Source of the DNA: Anthropogastromicrobium aceti
GTDB lineage: Bacteria > Bacillota > Clostridia > Lachnospirales > Lachnospiraceae
DNA: 64,000 nucleotides
Direction: 5' to 3' (one strand)
Assembly (NCBI RefSeq): GCF_025567095.1
Contig: NZ_JAOQJH010000012.1
The number at the start of each line of letters is the position of its first letter. Positions within the stretch are counted from its first letter, which is position 1. The notes beneath the pieces were generated by a model. The model made no database searches and was not told where the DNA came from. It worked only from the letters and a program-made list of their open reading frames with translations. Shown here piece after piece: positions 26,109 through 33,761 of this stretch. A program made the translations under genes and the position numbers.

Positions 26109-28319
26109 GTGTACGCAGACATAGTAATTGATATTTCACACGAGTCGCTTGACAGGCCATTTCAGTACCGCATTCCAGAAAGTCTTGTGGGGCAGGTTCA
26201 GCCTGGAATGTGGGTACTTGTCCCATTTGGACGAAGGAATACGCAAAAAAAAGGCTTTGTTTTAAAATTAGGTACGAAAGCTAATATTGATCCTGACAGG
26301 ATTAAGGAACTTACAGAAATTATTTCAGATGACAATTCATCAGATAAGATAAGAATTGCACTTGCCGTTTGGATGTATCGGGAGTATGGCGGAAATTTGA
26401 TTCAGTCACTTCGTGTTGTTATGCCAGCCAGAAAAAATGTACGTCCGAAGCAGGTAAGCTTTCTTGTGCGCACATCAGATGAAAAACGTTTTCTAGACTA
26501 TCTTGATATTGCAAGGAAAAAGAACTGGAAGGGACGCGTGCGTCTGATGGAGGCTCTTCTTTGCAGAGACTATATTTCATCTGCTTTTGCCAGACAGCAG
26601 CTAAAAATTGCATCAGATGCAATTAAAGCTCTTGAAGAAGAAAAACTGATTCAGATTGAGACAAAGCGTTTTTACCGAAGCGTGCTGCCAAAAGAATCTG
26701 CCAACTTAGAAAAAAAACAGTTAAATGAAGAACAGCAAGCTATAGTAGATAAGCTGATTTCTTCCTATCAGGCCGGAGTGCGCACACCGGCCTTACTTTA
26801 TGGCATAACGGGAAGCGGAAAAACAGAAGTGTATATGCATCTGATTGAGTGGATGATTCGTCAGAATAAGCAGGTAATTGTTCTGATTCCGGAGATTTCG
26901 CTGACATATCAGGTGATTTTAAATTTCTATAGCCGTTTTGGTGAGCAGGTTTCTATGATCAACTCAAGACTTTCAGACGGAGAGCGAAGTGATCAGTTAG
27001 AGAGGGCAAGAAATGGAGAAATTTCAATTATGGTTGGACCGCGCTCAGCACTGTTCACACCATTTTCAAATCTGGGTCTTATTATTGTAGATGAGGAACA
27101 GGAAGGTGCTTATAACAGTGAGCAGATACCTCGCTATCACACAAGAGAGACAGCAGACAAGTTGGCACAGCTAACAAATTCTCTTCTTCTTCTTGGGTCA
27201 GCGACGCCTTCAATTGAATCATTTTCAAAAGCTGAATCAGGTGAGTATCGCAAGTTTTGTCTGACAAAACGTGCTGTATTAGGAAGCTGCCTGCCAAATG
27301 TGCAGGTTGTGGACATGCGAAAAGAGCTTGCGTCAGGAAACCGCTCTGTTTTTTCAAGAGAGCTTCGTGAAAAAATGGAGGAATGCCTGGCAAAGAAGCA
27401 GCAGATGATGCTGTTTATCAATCGCAGAGGTTTTTCGCGTGTAGTCAGCTGTCGTTCATGCGGAAAACCAATTGAATGTCCGCATTGTGATGTTGCATTG
27501 ACAGAGCATCTAGGAGATAAGCTTGTTTGCCATTATTGTGGTTATACAAAAGCGATGCCGCGCAGCTGTCCTTTGTGTGGTTCACCATATCTGGCAGGCT
27601 TTGGTCTTGGTACACAGAAGGCAGAGATGATGATTAAGGCTCAATTTCCATCTGCACGAGTGCTTCGTATGGATATGGATACGACTTCTAAGAAGGATGG
27701 TCATGAGCAGATTCTTGATTCATTTAGAAGAAGAGAGGCTGATATTTTAGTCGGCACACAGATGATTGTCAAAGGCCATGATTTTCCAGGTGTTACGCTG
27801 GTTGGGATTTTGGCAGCTGATATGTCACTATATAATTGTGATTTTCGAAGCAGCGAGCGTACGTTCCAGCTTTTAACGCAGGCAGCGGGACGTGCAGGGC
27901 GTGGAATGGAGCCTGGAAATGTAATAATTCAGACATATGATCCAGAAAATTATAGCATTCAGACAGCAGCTAATCAGGATTATGAATCATTTTATCATCA
28001 GGAAATTCGTTTTAGAAGGCGGATGCAGTATCCTCCAATCGGCTGGATGTGCGAGGTAATGGCTGTTTCTGCAGAGGAGAAACTGGCCAATCAGTGGATT
28101 TGGCAGGTACAGTTGTTGATAAATAAAAGATTTTGTGATATAATTAAAATAATTGGGCCTTCAGATGCACCAATTGCAAGGCTCAAGGATATGTGGAGAA
28201 AGCATCTTTATATAAGAAGTAGCGATCATAAAGCGTATTTAGAGGCTATGGAGCTTATTCAGGAGATAACAGAACAGGCAGCTGTACAGAAAGTATCTAT
28301 TTTTGTAACTGTCTGCTGA
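26109..28319 (+). CDS. priA: Primosomal protein N' (PriA helicase)
   Basis: Superfamily 2 helicase that restarts stalled replication forks. It has an N-terminal 3'-DNA-binding domain, Walker A YGITGSGKTE (about 229-238), and motif II reading VDEEQEG where the textbook PriA has DEEH. A two-zinc cysteine cluster (about 447-495: CRSCG, CPHC, CHYCG, CPLCG) is followed by motifs V and VI (QAAGRAGR). The start is most likely GTG at 26109, 5 bases after AAGGAGG. The TTG at 26106 is too close to the site. The length is 736. Confidence 0.95.
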   Translation: MYADIVIDISHESLDRPFQYRIPESLVGQVQPGMWVLVPFGRRNTQKKGFVLKLGTKANIDPDRIKELTEIISDDNSSDKIRIALAVWMYREYGGNLIQSLRVVMPARKNVRPKQVSFLVRTSDEKRFLDYLDIARKKNWKGRVRLMEALLCRDYISSAFARQQLKIASDAIKALEEEKLIQIETKRFYRSVLPKESANLEKKQLNEEQQAIVDKLISSYQAGVRTPALLYGITGSGKTEVYMHLIEWMIRQNKQVIVLIPEISLTYQVILNFYSRFGEQVSMINSRLSDGERSDQLERARNGEISIMVGPRSALFTPFSNLGLIIVDEEQEGAYNSEQIPRYHTRETADKLAQLTNSLLLLGSATPSIESFSKAESGEYRKFCLTKRAVLGSCLPNVQVVDMRKELASGNRSVFSRELREKMEECLAKKQQMMLFINRRGFSRVVSCRSCGKPIECPHCDVALTEHLGDKLVCHYCGYTKAMPRSCPLCGSPYLAGFGLGTQKAEMMIKAQFPSARVLRMDMDTTSKKDGHEQILDSFRRREADILVGTQMIVKGHDFPGVTLVGILAADMSLYNCDFRSSERTFQLLTQAAGRAGRGMEPGNVIIQTYDPENYSIQTAANQDYESFYHQEIRFRRRMQYPPIGWMCEVMAVSAEEKLANQWIWQVQLLINKRFCDIIKIIGPSDAPIARLKDMWRKHLYIRSSDHKAYLEAMELIQEITEQAAVQKVSIFVTVC

Positions 28320-28353
28320 TACGTTTTATTGTGATATGAGAGAGGAGTACAAT

Positions 28354-28887
28354 ATGGGAATCAGAACAGTTAGAACAGAGGGCGATGAGTGTCTTCGCAA
28401 GGTATGCAAGCCAGTAAAGTCTGTAAGTTTAAGAACAAGAATTTTAATCGAGGATATGTTTGATACAATGTATGAGAGCGGCGGTGTAGGCTTGGCAGCT
28501 CCGCAGATCGGTGTATTAAAGCGCATTGTTGTTATGGATACCGATGACAATCAGCATGTATTGATCAATCCACAAATTTTAGAGGTTAGCGGTGAGCAGA
28601 CAGGCTATGAGGGATGTCTTAGCATTCCGGGAAAGAGCGGTATTGTAACAAGACCTGATTATGTAAAGGTAAAGGCATTAAATGAGCGCGGAGAGGAATA
28701 CGTCTTAGAGGGCGAAGGTCTTCTGGCAAGATGCATTTGTCATGAGTGCGATCATCTTGATGGTATTTTGTACAGTGATAAGGCAGAGGGCGGTCTGATC
28801 AATAATGAAGATTTGCCGGAGGATGAGGAAGAAGAACTGTACGAGGATGCTTATGAGGAATTTACTGAAGAAGAAATTCACAAATAA
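28354..28887 (+). CDS. def: Peptide deformylase
   Basis: Removes the formyl group from nascent N-terminal fMet. The three signatures are GVGLAAPQIG, EGCLSIPG (Cys metal ligand) and HECDHLDG (HExxH). The start is the ATG at 28354 with GAGAGGAG upstream, not the ATG at 28336 that overlaps that site. The product has 177 residues, including an acidic C-terminal tail of about 25 residues rich in Glu and Asp that is extra to the core fold. fmt follows, as is usual. Confidence 0.95.
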   Translation: MGIRTVRTEGDECLRKVCKPVKSVSLRTRILIEDMFDTMYESGGVGLAAPQIGVLKRIVVMDTDDNQHVLINPQILEVSGEQTGYEGCLSIPGKSGIVTRPDYVKVKALNERGEEYVLEGEGLLARCICHECDHLDGILYSDKAEGGLINNEDLPEDEEEELYEDAYEEFTEEEIHK

Positions 28888-28914
28888 GAAAATCAAGACA
28901 AAGGAGTGGTTGGT

Positions 28915-29868
28915 TTGAGAATTATTTTTATGGGAACACCAGATTTTGCAGTTCCGGTATTACAAAGTCTTATTAATAGCAGACATGAGGTTGTTGCGGT
29001 TGTCACACAGCCAGACAGACCAAAGGGCAGAGGAAAAAATATGCAGTTTTCACCGGTAAAGGAGTGTGCACTTGCACATAATATTCCTGTGATGCAGCCA
29101 GTAAATGTGAGTGTGCCAGAAGTTATAGATGAGCTTCGTGCCTATGAGCCAGAGTTAATTGTAGTTGTCGCATTTGGCCAGTTTGTTACAAAGAAGATTC
29201 GTGAAATGCCAAAGTATGGCTGTATCAATGTGCATGCATCTTTACTTCCAAAGTATCGCGGTGCAGGTCCGATTCAGTGGGCTGTTATAAATGGCGAAAA
29301 GGAAAGCGGTGTTACGACAATGTATATGTGTCGTGAGATCGATAAGGGTGATATGCTGCTTAAGGACACAGTCACACTTGATCCTAAGGAGACAGGAGAC
29401 AGCCTGCACGATAAGCTTAGCATGATGGGCGGTCCGCTTCTTTTGAAGACAATTGATCAGTTAGAGGATGGAAGTGCAGTTCGTATTCCGCAGTGCGAGG
29501 AAGAAAGCACATATGCACCTAAGCTTGAAAAAACAATGGGAAATATTGACTGGACAATGGATGCTGATCGTATTGAGCGATTAGTTCGAGGCTTAAATTC
29601 ATGGCCAGGTACATTTACAAAGATACATGGAAAAACAGTTAAGATTTGGGATTGTGATGTAGTTTGTCAGGAAACGCTTACAGAAAGTCAGGCGGCAGCT
29701 ACGCCAGGAACTGTTATTGTCAGTGAAAAAGATCAGCTGATTGTTAAGGCTGGTAATGGTGCATTGTCACTTCGTATGCTTCAGCCGGAGGGAAAAAAGA
29801 ACATGACAGTTGATGCTTACCTGAGAGGTTATCCAATTGCACAGGGAGAGTTATTTACACAGGTGTGA
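28915..29868 (+). CDS. fmt: Methionyl-tRNA formyltransferase
   Basis: Formylates Met-tRNAi with 10-formyltetrahydrofolate (the product of fhs at 21530-23200). The N-terminus is RIIFMGTPDFAVPVL. The catalytic region is INVHASLLPKYRGAGPIQ (Asn, His), with the aspartate in REIDKGDML. The C-terminal domain starts around WPGTFTKIHGKTVKIW. The likely start is TTG at 28915, 8 bases after AAGGAG; the in-frame GTG at 28906 overlaps that site. The length is 317. It belongs to the priA-def-fmt run. Confidence 0.95.
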   Translation: MRIIFMGTPDFAVPVLQSLINSRHEVVAVVTQPDRPKGRGKNMQFSPVKECALAHNIPVMQPVNVSVPEVIDELRAYEPELIVVVAFGQFVTKKIREMPKYGCINVHASLLPKYRGAGPIQWAVINGEKESGVTTMYMCREIDKGDMLLKDTVTLDPKETGDSLHDKLSMMGGPLLLKTIDQLEDGSAVRIPQCEEESTYAPKLEKTMGNIDWTMDADRIERLVRGLNSWPGTFTKIHGKTVKIWDCDVVCQETLTESQAAATPGTVIVSEKDQLIVKAGNGALSLRMLQPEGKKNMTVDAYLRGYPIAQGELFTQV

Positions 29869-29904
29869 AAGGCATAAAAATATAACATCACGGAGGTGAA
29901 GTGT

Positions 29905-30609
29905 ATGCCATATTATTACTGGGATCCTACTTATATACTTGTTTTAATTGGTGCACTGCTTTCAGTAGGTGCATCAGCATTAGTAAACAGAACATTTAAT
30001 CGTTATTCATCTGTCTATGCAAGAAGTGGTCTGACAGGTGCGCAGGCTGCACAAAAGCTTTTGCACTCACAGGGCATTTATGATGTGCAGATTCAGCACA
30101 TATCAGGCAGCTTGACAGATCATTATGATCCACGAAACAAAACGCTTAGTCTTTCAGATGCAGTATACAATGCAACAACTGTAGCTGCTATTGGTGTTGC
30201 AGCTCATGAGTGTGGTCATGCAATGCAGCATGCGAAAGGCTATGTGCCGCTTTCTATTCGAAGCGCACTCGTTCCAGTTGTCAATTTTGGTTCTTATTTG
30301 TCATGGCCGTTAATTGTAATTGGTCTTTTTATTAACAGTTCCACAGGCAGTCTATTTTTAAATGCCGGACTGTTGTTATTTAGTTTAGTTGTATTGTTTC
30401 AGCTTGTAACGCTTCCTGTAGAAATCAATGCCTCCAGACGTGCAGTGCGCTTACTTGATCAAGAGCATATACTGATTGGTGACGAAGTTGGACAGACGGC
30501 ACGTGTGTTAAAAGCAGCAGCATTGACGTATGTAGCTAGTGCAGCAGCATCTATTTTACAGCTGCTTCGTCTTTTGATTTTAACAGGAGGAAGACGCAGA
30601 GATGACTGA
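29905..30609 (+). CDS. YugP-type membrane zinc metallopeptidase
   Basis: Predicted membrane zinc peptidase of the YugP family (234 residues). Membrane segments are near the N-terminus (YILVLIGALLSVGASALV), at about 125-165 (two), and at the C-terminus. The zinc site is AAHECGHAMQH (HExxH), followed by a conserved glutamate in LPVEINASRRAV. The ATG at 29905 lies 8 bases after GGAGG. The natural substrate is unknown. In this group of bacteria it often sits between fmt and rsmB, as here, and its stop overlaps the rsmB start by 8 bases. Confidence 0.9.
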   Translation: MPYYYWDPTYILVLIGALLSVGASALVNRTFNRYSSVYARSGLTGAQAAQKLLHSQGIYDVQIQHISGSLTDHYDPRNKTLSLSDAVYNATTVAAIGVAAHECGHAMQHAKGYVPLSIRSALVPVVNFGSYLSWPLIVIGLFINSSTGSLFLNAGLLLFSLVVLFQLVTLPVEINASRRAVRLLDQEHILIGDEVGQTARVLKAAALTYVASAAASILQLLRLLILTGGRRRDD

Positions 30610-31942
30610 GACAAAAAAAGAAAATGAGAGAGAGATTGTGCTGGCAATTTTAATTGAGGTGTTAGAGAAGAATCAATTCTCTCATATCGTGATTCGCCAG
30701 GCACTTGATAAATATAGTTATCTGCCTCAAAAGGATCGTTCTTTTATCGCGCGTCTTTCACGAGGCTGTGTAGAGCGAAAAATTGAGCTAGATGCAATAA
30801 TTGACAAGGCAGCATCCGTAAAAGCTTCTAAGCAAAAGCCAGTTATTCGAAACATTTTAAGAATGGCTGCTTATCAGCTGAAATATATGGATGTTCCGGA
30901 GCATGCAGTTTGCAGTGAGGCTGTCAAGCTTGCAGCAAAGAAGGGTTTTTGGTCATTAAAAGGATTTGTCAATGCTGTTACGCGAAAGATGGCAGTACTC
31001 ATTCCAACACTTGACTGGAGCGATCAGCCATCTGTCTATTATTCTGTTCCGCAGTGGCTTTATGATAAGCTGCTTAGCTGGTATCCAAAAGAGAAGGTAG
31101 CAGCATATCTTGAAGCTGTTGTTTCTCAGAGCGGCCATCCAATGTATGTGCATTGTCATACAGGAAGATACAGCATAGAAGAAATAGTTTCGTCTTTAGA
31201 GAAAGAAGGTATTTCTGTAACGAAAGCACCTTATGCAGACGATTGTCTTGAACTAACAGACGCAGGTGATATTCGCCGTACAAAGGTATTTCAGGATGGT
31301 CTTATTCAGATTCAGGATATAAGCTCAGCACTGGCAGCTCAATGTGTTGCACCACAAGAAAATAGTTTTTGTATTGATATGTGCGCAGCGCCGGGAGGAA
31401 AAAGCATTCATCTTGCAAAGGCGAAAGGCGGCACGACGAAAGTGTTAAGCCGTGATATTTCATGGGAAAAATTGGAACTGATTGAAGAAAACAGAGTGCG
31501 CTGTCATGCCGATAATATGCAGATTGAGCAGTGGGATGCATGTGTGCCTGATGAGGAAAGAAAAGAGACAGCAGATTATGTACTGGCTGATGTGCCATGC
31601 TCTGGTCTTGGTATTTTATCAAGAAAACCGGATATTAAGTATCAGCTGACACAAGAACGTCTGACTGAGCTTATAAGCTTACAGCGAGAGATTCTTGTTA
31701 ATGCAGCTAAGCTTGTAAAGCCGGGTGGTGTTTTAGTTTACAGCACATGCACAATAAATCCAGAAGAAAATGAGGAAAATGTTCGTTATCTTTTAACACA
31801 GATGCCATTTGAACTTGAAAGTCTGGCTCCTTTTATTAAGGAAGAAATCGAGGGCAATGATCCATCAAGCGGCATGCTTAAGCTGCTTCCAGGACAAAAT
31901 CAGTGTGATGGCTTCTTTGTTGCACGGCTTCGCAGAAAATAA
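30602..31942 (+). CDS. rsmB: 16S rRNA (cytosine-967-C5)-methyltransferase RsmB
   Basis: Methylates 16S rRNA C967 using SAM. An N-terminal NusB-like helical domain (1-140) precedes the Rossmann methyltransferase. SAM motif I is DMCAAPGGKS, motif IV with a catalytic-site cysteine is DVPCSGLG, and motif VI is STCTINPEENEENV. GGAGGAAG precedes the ATG, and the start overlaps the yugP stop. The length of 446 is normal. Confidence 0.94.
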   Translation: MTETKKENEREIVLAILIEVLEKNQFSHIVIRQALDKYSYLPQKDRSFIARLSRGCVERKIELDAIIDKAASVKASKQKPVIRNILRMAAYQLKYMDVPEHAVCSEAVKLAAKKGFWSLKGFVNAVTRKMAVLIPTLDWSDQPSVYYSVPQWLYDKLLSWYPKEKVAAYLEAVVSQSGHPMYVHCHTGRYSIEEIVSSLEKEGISVTKAPYADDCLELTDAGDIRRTKVFQDGLIQIQDISSALAAQCVAPQENSFCIDMCAAPGGKSIHLAKAKGGTTKVLSRDISWEKLELIEENRVRCHADNMQIEQWDACVPDEERKETADYVLADVPCSGLGILSRKPDIKYQLTQERLTELISLQREILVNAAKLVKPGGVLVYSTCTINPEENEENVRYLLTQMPFELESLAPFIKEEIEGNDPSSGMLKLLPGQNQCDGFFVARLRRK

Positions 31943-31958
31943 TATTCAGGAGAACGAA

Positions 31959-32996
31959 ATGAAAGAAGATATTAAATCTATGACATTGCCGGAACTGACA
32001 ACATGGATGAGTGCTCTGGGAGAGAAGGGGTTTCGGGCAAAACAGCTTTATAACTGGATGCATAAGAATCTTGTTTCTTCCTTTGATGAGATGACCAATC
32101 TTTCCGGCGCATTGAAAAGCAAATTGAAGGAGCAGGCTGATTTGGTTGTATTAACGCCTGTTGATGTGCGGATCTCCTCAATAGACGGAACAAGAAAATA
32201 TCTGTTTCGTCTCCAAGATGGAAATGTGATAGAAAGCGTTTTGATGCGCTATCGTTTTGGAAATTCCGTCTGCATTTCCACACAAGTCGGCTGCCGTATG
32301 GGCTGTCGTTTTTGTGCTTCTACACTTGATGGATTGGTCAGAAGCCTTCGCCCAAGTGAGATGCTAGAGCAGATCTACAGGATTCAAAAGGATATTGGAG
32401 AGCGTATTTCTAATGTTGTTTTGATGGGATCTGGAGAACCATTTGATAATACAGAGAATGTATTTCGCTTTCTAGATTTGATCTCATGCGAGGAAGGATT
32501 AAATATTAGTCAGCGAAATTTAACCATTTCGACTTGTGGCTTAATTCCTGGAATTGAGCAGCTTACAGCGCGTCACAGTCAGGTGACATTAGCACTTTCG
32601 CTTCATGCACCAAATGATACGGTGCGAAGGGAATTGATGCCGATTGCGAACAAGTATCATATTCAAGATGTGCTGGCAGCCTGTAAAAAGTATTTTGAGG
32701 TTACAGGACGGCGCGTTACGTTTGAATACAGCCTGGTAGCTGGTGTCAATGACAATGAAGATGAGGCAAGACAGCTTGCAGCACTTTTGAATGGCTTTCC
32801 TTGTCATGTCAATCTGATTCCGGTGAATCCGATTAAAGAAAGAAATTATGTTCAGTCTGGACAGGTTCAGATAGAAAAATTCAAAAAATTGCTTGAAAAA
32901 AGTGCAATACATGTTACTATTAGAAGAGAAATGGGCCGTGACATTGACGGCGCATGTGGACAACTCCGAAAAAGCTATCTTGAACAACATACATAA
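31959..32996 (+). CDS. rlmN: Dual-specificity 23S rRNA/tRNA adenine-C2 methyltransferase RlmN
   Basis: Radical-SAM enzyme methylating 23S rRNA A2503 and tRNA A37. The cluster motif is CRMGCRFC (CxxxCxxC), preceded by STQVG. The C-terminal cysteine used for methyl transfer is in DIDGACGQLR. The start at 31959 has CAGGAGA upstream. The frame is open back to 31809 inside rsmB, but that extension is non-homologous and rejected. The length is 345, normal for RlmN. Confidence 0.95.
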   Translation: MKEDIKSMTLPELTTWMSALGEKGFRAKQLYNWMHKNLVSSFDEMTNLSGALKSKLKEQADLVVLTPVDVRISSIDGTRKYLFRLQDGNVIESVLMRYRFGNSVCISTQVGCRMGCRFCASTLDGLVRSLRPSEMLEQIYRIQKDIGERISNVVLMGSGEPFDNTENVFRFLDLISCEEGLNISQRNLTISTCGLIPGIEQLTARHSQVTLALSLHAPNDTVRRELMPIANKYHIQDVLAACKKYFEVTGRRVTFEYSLVAGVNDNEDEARQLAALLNGFPCHVNLIPVNPIKERNYVQSGQVQIEKFKKLLEKSAIHVTIRREMGRDIDGACGQLRKSYLEQHT

Positions 32997-33010
32997 AAGG
33001 AGTTTTTGGA

Positions 33011-33736
33011 ATGCAGATTAGTTGTAAAAGTGATATAGGAAGGATGCGTTCCCAGAATCAGGATTCTGTTTTTGCATCCGATAAACCGGTGGGGAAGCTG
33101 CCAAATCTTCTGATTGTGGCCGACGGTATGGGCGGTCATAAAGCAGGAGATTTTGCGTCCCGCTATGCAGTAGAGAAATTGGTGGAATGCATCAGCGAAT
33201 CCGTTTATGAGAATCCGCTTCTTATTGTGAGCGATGCCATTCGCGTGGTAAACCGCAGAATCTATGAAAAGTCACAGGATTATGAAGAATACAGAGGAAT
33301 GGGAACGACGCTGACGCTTGCATTTGTGGATGAGGCAAGTAAGCTTCATGTTTTTCAGGTAGGCGACAGCAGATTGTATCTGATTTCGGATACAATCCGC
33401 CAGATCACAAAAGATCATTCTTATGTGGAGGAAATGTACCGCAAAGGTTTGATCACAAGAGATTCGGAGGAGTACCAGAGCAAGAAAAATATAATTACGA
33501 GAGCACTCGGTTCTCATGATTATACCGCAGCAGATATTTTTGAGGAACCTGTTGTACCGGGAGATCTACTTTTGCTGTGCTCGGATGGCTTGACCAACAT
33601 GGTCGGCGATGATGCAATTTTTGAGATTGCAAAGGGCGCAGCCTCACTGGAAGAAAAGACAAATGTTCTGATTGAACAGGCCAATGAAAACGGAGGTCAG
33701 GATAATATCTCTGTTATTTTGGCATCAGTGGAGTAA
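33011..33736 (+). CDS. prpC: PP2C-family protein phosphatase (PrpC/Stp)
   Basis: Metal-dependent Ser/Thr protein phosphatase that reverses phosphorylation by the PASTA kinase encoded next. PP2C motifs appear in order: RMRSQNQDS, VADGMGGHKAG, GMGTTLTL, VGDSRLYL, LLLCSDGLTNMV and GGQDNISVI, giving the metal aspartates. Length is 241. AAAAGGAG precedes the ATG. The kinase gene starts 25 bases after its stop. Confidence 0.94.
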   Translation: MQISCKSDIGRMRSQNQDSVFASDKPVGKLPNLLIVADGMGGHKAGDFASRYAVEKLVECISESVYENPLLIVSDAIRVVNRRIYEKSQDYEEYRGMGTTLTLAFVDEASKLHVFQVGDSRLYLISDTIRQITKDHSYVEEMYRKGLITRDSEEYQSKKNIITRALGSHDYTAADIFEEPVVPGDLLLLCSDGLTNMVGDDAIFEIAKGAASLEEKTNVLIEQANENGGQDNISVILASVE

Positions 33737-33761
33737 TATCCAAAGGGTTATGGAGGATAAG

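Noticed and set aside
31809..31958. 50-residue N-terminal extension of RlmN
   Set aside because: It is a shadow frame of rsmB; the ATG at 31959 has a good ribosome binding site and gives the family length.
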